Assembly: GCA_022865555.1 (NCBI GenBank)
Contig: JALHTD010000397.1
Coordinates: 1 to 8,757 of the forward strand
DNA: 8,757 nt
Direction: 5' to 3'
Source: Thermoanaerobaculaceae bacterium
GTDB lineage: Bacteria > Acidobacteriota > Thermoanaerobaculia > Thermoanaerobaculales > Thermoanaerobaculaceae
This document shows, piece after piece, positions 1 to 6,309 of this stretch; the first letter of the stretch is position 1, and each line of letters begins with the position of its first letter. The notes under the pieces were generated by a model. That model saw only the letters and a program-made list of their open reading frames with translations, was not told the origin of the DNA and searched no databases. Both the position numbers and the translations under genes were made by a program.

Positions 1-279
1 CCCCGTGACCACCGCGGTGTCGCCGAAGATCTGCAGCGGACCCACCAGGGTCCACCCGGCGGCCGCGGCGGCGCGGTCCCCCGCGCTCGCCGCCGGGCGG
101 GCCTGGTCCCGGCAGCGCCGATCAGGGTTGCCCTCGACGGACGGCGCCTGCGGCAGCGTCGCTCCGGGCTTGTTCCAACCGGCGGGCGGAGCGTCGAGCC
201 ATCCACCGCCTGCCGCCGAGAGCGTCGCGGCAGCGAGCCAGGAGAGGACGATCACGGCGAGGGCACGCGGCACCTTCAT
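1..279 (-). CDS. Secreted protein of unknown function, C-terminus cut by window edge
   Basis: The first 93 codons are visible, reading off the left edge. The start is the ATG at 279-277, with GGGGAGC about 6-12 bases upstream as a plausible ribosome binding site. Residues 1-23 (MKVPRALAVIVLSWLAAATL and on) form a Sec signal peptide with a probable AxA-like cleavage near residue 22; there is no lipobox cysteine. The mature part begins with GGGWLDAPPAGWNKPGA and continues with a proline-rich stretch, a single Cys in DRRCRDQARP and the segment GWTLVGPLQIFGDTAVVTG at the edge. The WN...LP.AP...RC...RP...GW.L.G pattern reminds me loosely of the N-terminal part of LppP/LprE-like secreted proteins, but this is a weak memory match. 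It lies 21 bases after the DUF481 gene on the same strand, so it is probably in that operon and acts in the envelope. No function can be assigned. Confidence 0.72.
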   Translation of the reverse strand, partial: MKVPRALAVIVLSWLAAATLSAAGGGWLDAPPAGWNKPGATLPQAPSVEGNPDRRCRDQARPAASAGDRAAAAAGWTLVGPLQIFGDTAVVTG

Positions 280-300
280 CGCAGACGCTCCCCAGAATCC

Positions 301-1026
301 TCAGAACGATGCCACCAGCGAGAGCGTCGTGGCGGTGTCGGTCTTCAAGTAGCCCGGGGGCGGCTGGTTGGTGAAGCGGTAGAGGTACTCGGCCTTGACG
401 GCGAGGTGGGTCGAGATCGCGGCCTTGAGGGCGGTCTCGGAGGCGATGCGCCAGTTGCTGCCGTCGCTGAAGTCCGCGTAGTAGCGTGCCTTCTCGGAGA
501 AGGCGGAAGTCGGGCTGATCTTCCACTCGTAGGCGAGGCCCAGCGCCGCACCCGTGTAGCTGAAGCTCGGAAGGGAGACCGGCTCCTCGCTCGTCCAGGA
601 GAGGCCGCCATCGAACGACAGATCTTGGACCGGCCCGGTGAGAGCCTTGTAGGTGGCGCCGGCCTCCAGGATCGTGCGCAGGTCGAAGCCCGCGAAGGTG
701 TTCCGCTCACCGCTCCCGCGGGCATAGAGCGCCCAGTGCTCGGAGAGGTTGCGGTTGCCGCGCAAGCTCACGTAGGTGTCCTCGGCGTCGTTGATACCGT
801 TCTTGCTCGACCCGAGGAACTTCACGTTGAGCTCGAGGCCCCACGGGTCGGGAACACGCTTGAGGCCGAACTCGGCGCCGAAGGACCGGGTGTCCGAGTT
901 GCCGGTGGTGGAGAGCAACGACAGTCCCAGCGAACCGCTCCACGGCGACTTGGGGGGCTCCTCGGCACCGAGTACCGGCACCACGAGGAGCAAGGCGAGC
1001 AGGGAAACGAGCGCTGATCGCTTCAT
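301..1026 (-). CDS. DUF481 (YdiY-like) outer-membrane beta-barrel protein
   Basis: A 241-residue protein. Residues 1-20 are a signal peptide (MKRSALVSLLALLLVVPVLG, then AEE). The mature chain starts with the family hallmark W-S-G-S-L-G-L..L-S-T-T-G-N-S-D-T (29-46). It then alternates short amphipathic strands such as WGLELNVKF, WALYARGSG and AALGLAYEWKI, and ends in an aromatic strand with terminal Phe (LSLVASF), the usual C-terminal signal of Omp85/BAM-inserted porins. The PPPGYLKTDT turn before the last strand also fits DUF481 (PF04338). The length matches the family. The start at 1026 is chosen over an upstream in-frame ATG at 1077 because it opens the signal peptide and has AAGGAGGT at 1044-1037, ten bases upstream. 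The family is a predicted outer-membrane barrel of unknown substrate; several members are linked to salt or acid stress, but nothing here shows its role. Confidence 0.88.
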   Translation of the reverse strand: MKRSALVSLLALLLVVPVLGAEEPPKSPWSGSLGLSLLSTTGNSDTRSFGAEFGLKRVPDPWGLELNVKFLGSSKNGINDAEDTYVSLRGNRNLSEHWALYARGSGERNTFAGFDLRTILEAGATYKALTGPVQDLSFDGGLSWTSEEPVSLPSFSYTGAALGLAYEWKISPTSAFSEKARYYADFSDGSNWRIASETALKAAISTHLAVKAEYLYRFTNQPPPGYLKTDTATTLSLVASF

Positions 1027-1194
1027 GACGAGTCCGACCTCCTTCACTTTCGCAGCAGGCGCTCTGCCGCGGCACACCCTCCGGCGCCCGCTGCTCCCAC
1101 ACCACGCTTGGTCCTACCCAAACGGGCCCGCCATCAGCGGCATTCCAGGGGCGCCGACCTCGCAAAGGGTACACCGTCGTGGTACAAGGCGTGG
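1027..1194. promoter_or_regulatory. Divergent intergenic region between DUF481 and DUF1684 genes
   Basis: This 168-base gap must hold the promoters for both divergent genes, unless transcription enters from outside. I see a strong Shine-Dalgarno for the minus-strand gene (1044-1037). On the plus strand there is only a weak AAGG at 1186-1189 ahead of the ATG at 1195. A TGGTACAAG at 1180-1188 looks like a degenerate extended -10, but it would leave almost no leader and has no convincing -35. No clear operator or hairpin is visible. Confidence 0.35.
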
Positions 1195-2142
1195 ATGATC
1201 GAGTCCTTCCACCGTTGCTTTGCGAGCCGCCTCGTCGTCGTGGCAGCCGCCGCGCTCATGTTCTCGGTCGCGCTGCCCGCATGCAAGAGGAAGGCACCCG
1301 CCGTTGACCCGGGCTATCTGGTCGATCTCGAGAAGTGGCGGGTCGAGCGGCTCGCCGAGCTCACCTCGGAGAATGGGTGGCTGTCGGTCGTCGGGCTGTC
1401 CTGGCTGCGTCCGGGGGAGAACCGGTTCGGCTCCGACGCGGGCAACGAGGTGGTGCTGCCGGGCAAGGGCACGCCGGCCCTCGGCGGGACGATCGAGTTG
1501 CGGCAGGACGGCGCGGTGCTGCTTCACCCCGCGCCGGGGGCAGGGGTCACGGTCGGCGGCTCGCCGGCGGCCGAACGGCCGCTCGCCTCCGACCGCACGG
1601 GCAAACCCGACGTCGTCGCGGTCGGCTCGGTCCGTTTCTACCTCATCGAGCGGGGCGGGAAGCTCGCGGTGCGGGTGAAGGACCCGCACAGCGCGCGGCG
1701 TGTCGGCTTTGGGGGGATCCGGTACTTCTCGGTGGACACCGCATACCGGGTCGAGGGAATACTCGAGCGCTACCCCTCCCCGCGGGAGGTGGCCGTGGCG
1801 ACGATCCAGGGGCCCGAGCAGAAGATGCTCGCCCCCGGCATCGTTCGCTTCCAGCTTGGCGGCAGGAGCCTCGCCCTCGAGCCTTTCGTCTCCTCGCCGG
1901 ACGACACCAGCTTCTTCTTCGTCTTCCGCGACGCGACCAGCGGCAGCGAGACCTACGGTGCCGGAAGGTTCCTCGACGCCCCCGCCCCGGAGCCGGACTC
2001 GACGAGGGTCGTGCTCGACTTCAACCGGGCGTACAGCCCCCCGTGCGCCTTCACCCCCTACGCGACGTGCCCGCTGCCGCCGAGGCAGAACGAGCTCCCC
2101 GTGCGTATCGAGGCGGGCGAAAAGTTCAGCGGCGGGCACTGA
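1195..2142 (+). CDS. DUF1684 family probable lipoprotein
   Basis: A 315-residue protein of the DUF1684 family (PF07920), whose biochemical role is unknown. Residues 1-29 are a signal peptide with a hydrophobic core (LVVVAAAALMFSVAL) ending in L-P-A-C, so Cys30 is a probable lipidation site; Pro at -2 is not ideal for a lipobox. Family features then follow in order: W48-R...L near 41-55, the GWLSVVGLSWLRPGENRFGS block (61-80), D-x-x-G-K-P-D around 133-139, VKDPHSARRVGFGG (161-174), a F-V-F-R-D-A-T-S-G-x-E-T-Y-G-A-G-R-F-L block (242-260), and the diagnostic C-terminal stretch VVLDFNRAYSPPCAFTPYAT with CPLPP (272-296) that includes two cysteines. The start is the ATG at 1195: it begins the signal peptide, whereas the longer in-frame start at 1108 would add 29 residues with no such character. 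The purine nucleoside phosphorylase gene follows after 46 bases. Confidence 0.87.
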   Translation: MIESFHRCFASRLVVVAAAALMFSVALPACKRKAPAVDPGYLVDLEKWRVERLAELTSENGWLSVVGLSWLRPGENRFGSDAGNEVVLPGKGTPALGGTIELRQDGAVLLHPAPGAGVTVGGSPAAERPLASDRTGKPDVVAVGSVRFYLIERGGKLAVRVKDPHSARRVGFGGIRYFSVDTAYRVEGILERYPSPREVAVATIQGPEQKMLAPGIVRFQLGGRSLALEPFVSSPDDTSFFFVFRDATSGSETYGAGRFLDAPAPEPDSTRVVLDFNRAYSPPCAFTPYATCPLPPRQNELPVRIEAGEKFSGGH

Positions 2143-2188
2143 GACGCCAGGCACCGCGCCCGAGCTTCCTGCGCTATGCTTCTTAATA

Positions 2189-3031
2189 GTGGATGGCTTG
2201 ACCCCTCGCGCGTTGGAAGACGCGGCTCGCGCTTTCGCGAGCGCGTATCCGACCGGCACGCTCGCCGCAGCGTTCGTCGCCGGCTCGGGGATCGCGCTCT
2301 CGGCTCCGGGCTGGGAGAAGGCCGCGGAGGCCGCGTACGCCGAGGTCTTTCCGTTCCCTGTCGCTGAGCTCCCTGGACACACGCCTACCGTCACGGTGTG
2401 GCGCAAGGGCGGGGCCGGCCTGCTCGTCTTCAACGGGCGCTTCCACCTCTACCAGGGCTACAGCGCACCGCAGGTCGCCGCGATCCCGCGCCTGGCGGGC
2501 TTGCTGGGCGCGCCGGTCTACGTCGCCACCAACGCCACTGGCGCCATCGACCCTGCGGTCCCGCCGGGCAGTCTGGTGGTGGTCAGGGACCATCTCAACT
2601 TCCAGGGGACGAGCCCGCTTCTCGGCGAATGGGGGCGGTGGCGGGCCCCGATGTTTCTCGACTTGACCGAGGCTTACGACACAAGGTTGCGGGCCATGGC
2701 GGTGCGCTGCGCCGAGGCCGCGGGCTTTGCGGTTCGCGAGGGTGTGTACGTCGCCACGCTCGGGCCCAATTACGAGACGCCTGCGGAGGTCGAGGCCTTC
2801 CGCCGCATGGGCGGCACGGTGGTGGGCATGTCCACCGTGCAGGAGGTGATCGCTGCCCACCACCTGGGCATGCGGGTGCTGGTGCTCTCGCTCGCAACGA
2901 ACCTGGCGGCGGGGATCGCCGGGCGCCCGCTCACCCACCAGGAGGTCATCGAGGCCGGACAAGCCGCTCGCGGTCGCCTCGAGGGCCTGCTACAGGGGTT
3001 GATCGCCGAGCTCACGAGGGAGGGGGCGTGA
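2189..3031 (+). CDS. punA: Purine nucleoside phosphorylase, trimeric (PNP/PunA) type
   Basis: This enzyme splits purine nucleosides with phosphate to the free base and ribose-1-phosphate, in cytosolic purine salvage. The 280-residue chain carries the trimeric PNP signature. Phosphate-binding residues are seen in G-S33-G, LPGH64TP, G-R84-F-H86-L-Y88-x-G-Y and T-N115-A. The base and ribose pocket is E196 in LGPNYETPAE, M214 in VGMST and N238 in LATNLAAG. Asn at that last position is what guanosine/inosine PNPs have; methylthioadenosine phosphorylases have Asp. The start is inferred. With the GTG at 2189, Ser33, His64, Arg84, His86 and Asn115 fall at the same numbers as in human PNP, and the length fits the family (about 270-290). 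A TTG at 2213 would remove part of the first helix. There is no obvious Shine-Dalgarno before 2189. The stop codon overlaps the start of the next gene, which indicates cotranslation. Confidence 0.92.
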   Translation: MDGLTPRALEDAARAFASAYPTGTLAAAFVAGSGIALSAPGWEKAAEAAYAEVFPFPVAELPGHTPTVTVWRKGGAGLLVFNGRFHLYQGYSAPQVAAIPRLAGLLGAPVYVATNATGAIDPAVPPGSLVVVRDHLNFQGTSPLLGEWGRWRAPMFLDLTEAYDTRLRAMAVRCAEAAGFAVREGVYVATLGPNYETPAEVEAFRRMGGTVVGMSTVQEVIAAHHLGMRVLVLSLATNLAAGIAGRPLTHQEVIEAGQAARGRLEGLLQGLIAELTREGA

Positions 3032-3675
3032 AGGTCATCTCCCTCGAGCTGGGGCCGTTCTCCGCGCGCTGCCTGATCATGGCGTGCGAGGCCACCGGCG
3101 AGGCGATGGTGGTGGACCCGGGGTTCAGACCGGACGTCGTGATCGGCACAATCCGTCGCGAGCGCCTCCGTCCAACCGCCATCATGCTCACGCACGCCCA
3201 CTTCGACCATGCCTGCGGCGTGGGCGCGCTCAAGGCCGCGTTCCCGTCGGCCCCCGTCATGCTGCACATGGACGATCTCCCCCTCTACAACGACCTGCCG
3301 GGTCAGGGCCAGCTCTTCGGCTTCCCGGCCCCCGAGTTAGTCCCCTGGGACGGGCTGGTGCGCGACGGCCAGACCATCCCGGTCGGGGAGGAGAGCCTGC
3401 TGGTGCGCCACTGTCCAGGTCACTCCCCGGGGCACATCGTGCTGATCCGGGAACGCTCGGACGGACCTCTCGCGGCCGTGGGCGACGTCCTGTTCGCCGG
3501 CTCGGTCGGGAGAACCGATCTGTTCGGAGGGTCGTTCGTGCAGCTCGAGCGCTCGATCCGGGAGGTGCTCTACCGCCTGCCTGAGGCCACCCGCGTCATC
3601 CCCGGCCACGGTCCGGAGACCACGATCGGGGCCGAGAAGGCCGGCAACCCTTTCGTCAGCGCCTCCCTCCCGTAG
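3028..3675 (+). CDS. YcbL-like metallo-beta-lactamase fold hydrolase (glyoxalase II family)
   Basis: A 215-residue cytosolic metallohydrolase, the same length as E. coli YcbL. All metal ligands are visible: H56-x-H58-x-D60-H61 (in LTHAHFDH), H132 in CPGHSPGH, D153 in GDVLF and H194 in IPGHGPETT. The block GDVLFAGSVGRTDLFGG (152-168) and the tail GAEKAGNPF are characteristic of the YcbL/GloB2-type group, which lacks the C-terminal glutathione-binding domain of classical glyoxalase II. It therefore probably hydrolyses a small thioester; the true substrate cannot be read from the sequence. The start is the GTG at 3028, which overlaps the PNP stop as GTGA and is preceded by the purine-rich GAGGGAGGGGG. 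This arrangement suggests translational coupling with the PNP. No signal peptide is seen. Confidence 0.9.
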   Translation: MKVISLELGPFSARCLIMACEATGEAMVVDPGFRPDVVIGTIRRERLRPTAIMLTHAHFDHACGVGALKAAFPSAPVMLHMDDLPLYNDLPGQGQLFGFPAPELVPWDGLVRDGQTIPVGEESLLVRHCPGHSPGHIVLIRERSDGPLAAVGDVLFAGSVGRTDLFGGSFVQLERSIREVLYRLPEATRVIPGHGPETTIGAEKAGNPFVSASLP

Positions 3676-3703
3676 CGACCACGTGGGGCGAGAACCTGCG
3701 GGG

Positions 3704-3730
3704 CCACCCGTGCGTTTAACGGGGTGGAGG
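3704..3730 (+). promoter_or_regulatory. Hairpin overlapping the ribosome binding site of the GVGD-repeat gene
   Basis: CCACCCGT (3704-3711) can pair with ACGGGGTGG (3719-3727), with one bulged G and a 7-base loop. The 3' arm covers the first two bases of the Shine-Dalgarno GGAGG (3726-3730), which sits 8 bases before the GTG at 3739. If it forms in mRNA it could damp translation. It could equally be a weak terminator remnant after the upstream gene. It is seen only as complementarity. Confidence 0.3.
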
Positions 3731-3738
3731 GACAAGCC

Positions 3739-4377
3739 GTGAGACGCCTAGCCTTCTTCCTCGCAACCCTGCTGATCGCGGCGGTAGCCGCCGGCGAGAC
3801 CCTGCGCACCCTCGAGCACACCCAGCCGGCCGGGGCGCTCAGCGGCATCATCGTCACCGCGGGAGTCGGCGACGTCGAGATCGTCGGCGACAACGGCACC
3901 GAGATTCGTGCCCGGGTCGAGATCAAGACAAAGCATATGGGGTTCTTCGGCTCCAGGCACTCGGATGCCGACATCGTGAGCCTGGCGATCGACCCCTCGG
4001 CTTCAGGCGGAAAGCTGACGTTGCGCATCAAGCCCGAGAGCCACGAGGACCGCAGCTTCGTCGAGAAGTGGAGGGTCTACGTCCCGGCCACCTTCACAGC
4101 CGAGGTCAAGCTCGGGGTCGGGGACGTCACGGTACTCGACGTCACCGGCGACGTGGAGGCCGAGTTGGGTGTGGGCGACGTGAAGGTCGAGGGGTTGCAC
4201 GCCTCCTTCGGAAACGTTCGAGCCACCTGCGGCGTGGGTGATGCGTCGCTGCGCACCCCGGCCGGCCGCGAGGAGGGCAAGGGGTTCATCGCCCACAACC
4301 TCAGCGCCAAGGGGCCTGGCAAGGCCGAGATCCGCGCCGAGGTCGGGGTCGGCGACGTCACCATCCGCCTCCGGTGA
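3739..4377 (+). CDS. Exported protein with five GVGD repeats (DUF4097-like beta-solenoid)
   Basis: A 212-residue protein starting with a clear Sec signal peptide (MRRLAFFLATLLIAAVAAGE, cleavage near residue 19). The mature chain is beta-rich, with the motif G-V-G-D repeated at 42-45, 126-129, 144-147, 165-168 and 203-206. Each copy is followed by a short hydrophobic strand (VEIVGD, VTVLDV, VKVEGL, ASLRTP, VTIRLR). An insertion with charged residues (61-112) separates the first copy from the rest. This layout matches the putative-adhesin DUF4097/DUF2807-like right-handed beta structures that appear in many secreted or envelope proteins. The gene start is the GTG at 3739, with GGAGG at 3726-3730. 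An in-frame GTG at 3724 lies almost inside that ribosome binding site and would put acidic residues ahead of the signal peptide. The function is unknown; periplasmic or surface location is inferred. Confidence 0.82.
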   Translation: MRRLAFFLATLLIAAVAAGETLRTLEHTQPAGALSGIIVTAGVGDVEIVGDNGTEIRARVEIKTKHMGFFGSRHSDADIVSLAIDPSASGGKLTLRIKPESHEDRSFVEKWRVYVPATFTAEVKLGVGDVTVLDVTGDVEAELGVGDVKVEGLHASFGNVRATCGVGDASLRTPAGREEGKGFIAHNLSAKGPGKAEIRAEVGVGDVTIRLR

Positions 4378-4394
4378 GGCAGCCTGCCTCCACC
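4373..4394 (+). terminator. Possible terminator hairpin at the stop codon of the GVGD-repeat gene
   Basis: GAGGCA (4376-4381) and TGCCTC (4385-4390) are perfectly complementary around a GCC loop. Outer GGT/ACC pairs (4373-4375 with 4392-4394) extend the stem across one bulged C. The hairpin straddles the TGA. There is no T-tract after it, so it would be a non-canonical terminator or a 3'-end stabilising structure. Confidence 0.3.
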
Positions 4395-4402
4395 CCTCAA
4401 CC

Positions 4403-4517
4403 AGCCGACAGCTCTCCCCCACCCAACCGCACAGCTGACAGCTGGCAGGCGACAGTTTCACCACCCACGCGAGAAAAACCCCCGGGGAAGGTGGCGGCTA
4501 GCTGTCAGCTGTCGGCT
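4403..4517. repeat. Fold-back GACAGCT repeat in the convergent gap
   Basis: The left side has AGCCGACAGCT (4403-4413) and ACAGCTGACAGCT (4431-4443), followed by a degenerate GGCAGGCGACAG. The right side has AGCTGTCAGCTGTCGGCT (4500-4517), whose reverse complement joins the two left motifs (AGCCGACAGCTGACAGCT). CAGCTGACAGCT at 4432-4443 is a perfect 12-base inverted match to 4500-4511, with 56 bases between. The unit recurs at 8568-8669. It lies exactly between two convergent 3' ends, so it could work as a two-way terminator; alternatively it is a dispersed intergenic element. The 56-base interior contains a CCCCGGGG palindrome and nothing coding. Confidence 0.6.
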
Positions 4518-4523
4518 CGTCTC

Positions 4524-6188
4524 TCAGGTCTGCAGGACACCCCAGCGGAACGGTTCGAGGGCTCCCTGGTGGGCGCACGCCGCCAGGCACGCCGCGACCA
4601 CCTCGCGGGTGTGGCGGGGATCGAGGATCCCGTCCACCCAGAGGCGGGCCGCAGCGTAGCGCGGGTCCGTCGTCGCGTCGTAGCGCGCCTTGATGTCGGC
4701 CAGGCGCGTCGCCTTTTCCTCCTCGCTCACCTCGCCCGGGCGGTTCTTGAGCTGGATCGAGAGGAGCGTCTGCGCGGCCTGCTCTCCGCCCATCACCGCG
4801 ATCGAGGCGGACGGCCAGGCGAAGATGAAGCGCGGGCCGTACGCCTTCCCGCACATGGCGTAGTTGCCGGCCCCGTAGGAGTTGCCGACGAAGATCGTGA
4901 TCTTCGGCACGGTGGAGTTGGCCACCACGTTGACCATCTTGGCGCCGTCCTTGATGATCCCTTCCTTCTCGGCGCGCGAGCCAACCATGAAGCCGGTGAC
5001 GTCCTGCAGGAACAGCAGCGGGATCCCTTTTTGGTTGCACAGCTCGACGAAGCGCGTGCCCTTGTCGGCGCCGTCGGAGTAGATCACCCCGCCGATCTGC
5101 ATCTCCCGCTCCTTGGGGTCGAGTCCGCGGCGGCGGGCGATGACGGCGCGCTGGTTGGCCACGATCCCCACCGCCCACCCCATGATCCGGCCGGTGCCGC
5201 ACACGAGCGAGCGCCCGGAGGTCGCCTTGTACTCCTCGAGCTCGGAGCCGTCCAGGAGGTGCGCCAGCAGCGCGTAAGTGTCGTAGGGCCTCGTCCGGCC
5301 CACCGGGACCGCGCCCAGGATCTCGTCCGGATCCACCGCGGGGTCGGCTGCCTCGATCCGGTCGAACGGCACCATTGGCGGCCACTTGAGCTGGCCGACG
5401 CGCGCGCGCACCGAGGCCAGACAGGAGGCGTCGTCGGGAAAGCGGTCGTCCACCACCATCGAGACATCGGTCTGCACCTCGGCGCCGCCCAGCGCCTCGG
5501 TCTCGATCTGCTCGCCGATCGCCGCCCTCACCAGGTGCGGTCCGGCCAGGAAGATCGAGCCGGTCCCCTCCACGATCAGCGCCTCGTCGGACATGATCGG
5601 CAGGTAGGCGCCGCCCGCGACGCACGGCCCCATGATCGCCGCGATCTGATAGATCCCGGCCGCCGACAGCCGCGCGTTGTTGTAGAACACCCGCCCGAAG
5701 TGGTCCTTGTCGGGGAAGATCTCCTCCTGCAGCGGCAGGAAAACGCCGGCCGAGTCCACCAGGTAGACGATCGGGAGCCGGTTCTCCAGTGCGATCTCTT
5801 GCGCCCGCAGGATCTTCTTGAGCGTGATGGGAAACCAGGCGCCGGCCTTGACCGTGGCGTCGTTGGCGACCACCATGCAGGTCCGCCCCGAGACGGTGCC
5901 AACGCCGGTGACGCAACCGGCCCCGGGCGCGCCCCCCCACTCCTCGTACATCCCCCAGCCGGCCCAGAGCCCGAGCTCGAGGAACGGCGTGCCGCGGTCG
6001 AGCAGCGCCGACAGGCGCTCCCGCACCAGCATCTTGCCCTGGGACCTTTGCCTTTCGGTGGCCTTCGCCCCGCCGCCCTCGGCGATGCGCCCTTCCTCGG
6101 CTCGCAGTCGGTCCAGGAGGGTCCGCCAGTGGTCGCGGTTGGTCTCGAACCCCGTGTCACGCCGCGCCGTGCCAGCCAGTGAGCGCAT
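4524..6188 (-). CDS. Acyl-CoA carboxylase, carboxyltransferase (beta) subunit, methylcrotonyl/geranyl-CoA type
   Basis: A 554-residue carboxyltransferase that would move CO2 from carboxybiotin to an acyl-CoA in the cytosol. Both crotonase-like halves are present. The N half contains VANDATVKAGAWFPITLKK (107-125), RAQEIALENRLPIVYLVDSA (128-147), FPDKDHFGRVFYN (158-170) and GPCVAGGAYLPIMSDEA (187-203). The C half contains LLFLQDVTGFMVG (391-403), EGIIKDGAKMVNVVA (409-423), NSYGAGNYAMCGKAYGPRF (436-454) and AVMGGEQAAQTL (464-475). These blocks match methylcrotonyl- and geranyl-CoA carboxylase beta subunits better than propionyl/acetyl types, and the length is close to their usual 535. Around 226-245 (EQIETEALGGAEVQTDVSMV) it departs from the usual ExLGGAxVH..SGV pattern, so the substrate is open. 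The start at 6188 follows GAGGGGG six bases upstream. No biotin carboxylase or biotin-carrier gene lies in the window. Confidence 0.9.
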   Translation of the reverse strand: MRSLAGTARRDTGFETNRDHWRTLLDRLRAEEGRIAEGGGAKATERQRSQGKMLVRERLSALLDRGTPFLELGLWAGWGMYEEWGGAPGAGCVTGVGTVSGRTCMVVANDATVKAGAWFPITLKKILRAQEIALENRLPIVYLVDSAGVFLPLQEEIFPDKDHFGRVFYNNARLSAAGIYQIAAIMGPCVAGGAYLPIMSDEALIVEGTGSIFLAGPHLVRAAIGEQIETEALGGAEVQTDVSMVVDDRFPDDASCLASVRARVGQLKWPPMVPFDRIEAADPAVDPDEILGAVPVGRTRPYDTYALLAHLLDGSELEEYKATSGRSLVCGTGRIMGWAVGIVANQRAVIARRRGLDPKEREMQIGGVIYSDGADKGTRFVELCNQKGIPLLFLQDVTGFMVGSRAEKEGIIKDGAKMVNVVANSTVPKITIFVGNSYGAGNYAMCGKAYGPRFIFAWPSASIAVMGGEQAAQTLLSIQLKNRPGEVSEEEKATRLADIKARYDATTDPRYAAARLWVDGILDPRHTREVVAACLAACAHQGALEPFRWGVLQT

Positions 6189-6309
6189 CCGATCCCCCTC
6201 ACCCCTGCGAAGCGTACGCCAAGAGGACCCGGCCGCGAAAGCCGCGTTGGGTGAACCGGCTCCGCGGTGGCCGGGCTCTACCCTCGTCAACCCGGCGCCG
6301 AAGCAAGAA

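Noticed and set aside
5..352. A 115-codon open frame on the plus strand at the left edge
   Set aside because: Composition is Ala/Pro/Ser-rich without motifs, and it lies opposite the minus-strand secreted protein, which has a proper signal peptide and ribosome binding site.
2175..2203. A full promoter for the PNP gene using TATGCT (2175) or TTGACC (2198)
   Set aside because: No acceptable -35 lies 16-18 bases before TATGCT, and TTGACC lies within the coding region with no -10 downstream. It is kept only as a speculative finding about the start.
1114..2433. A 439-codon open frame on the minus strand across DUF1684 and the PNP start
   Set aside because: Low-complexity charged composition, no motifs, and it crosses two well-supported plus-strand genes.
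4403..4517. CRISPR array
   Set aside because: The repeated units are 7-18 bases, irregularly spaced and partly inverted, with no uniform spacers and no cas genes.
4403..4517. Insertion sequence or MITE with target duplications
   Set aside because: No transposase is present and I could not find flanking direct repeats. The inverted arms are short and composed of internally repeated units, so a dispersed repeat is the safer label.
4374..6182. A 602-codon open frame on the plus strand, antisense to the carboxyltransferase
   Set aside because: Its translation is dominated by Arg, His, Gly, Asp and Val with no recognisable domain. The opposite strand encodes a full, motif-complete carboxyltransferase. 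Long antisense frames are expected at this GC content.
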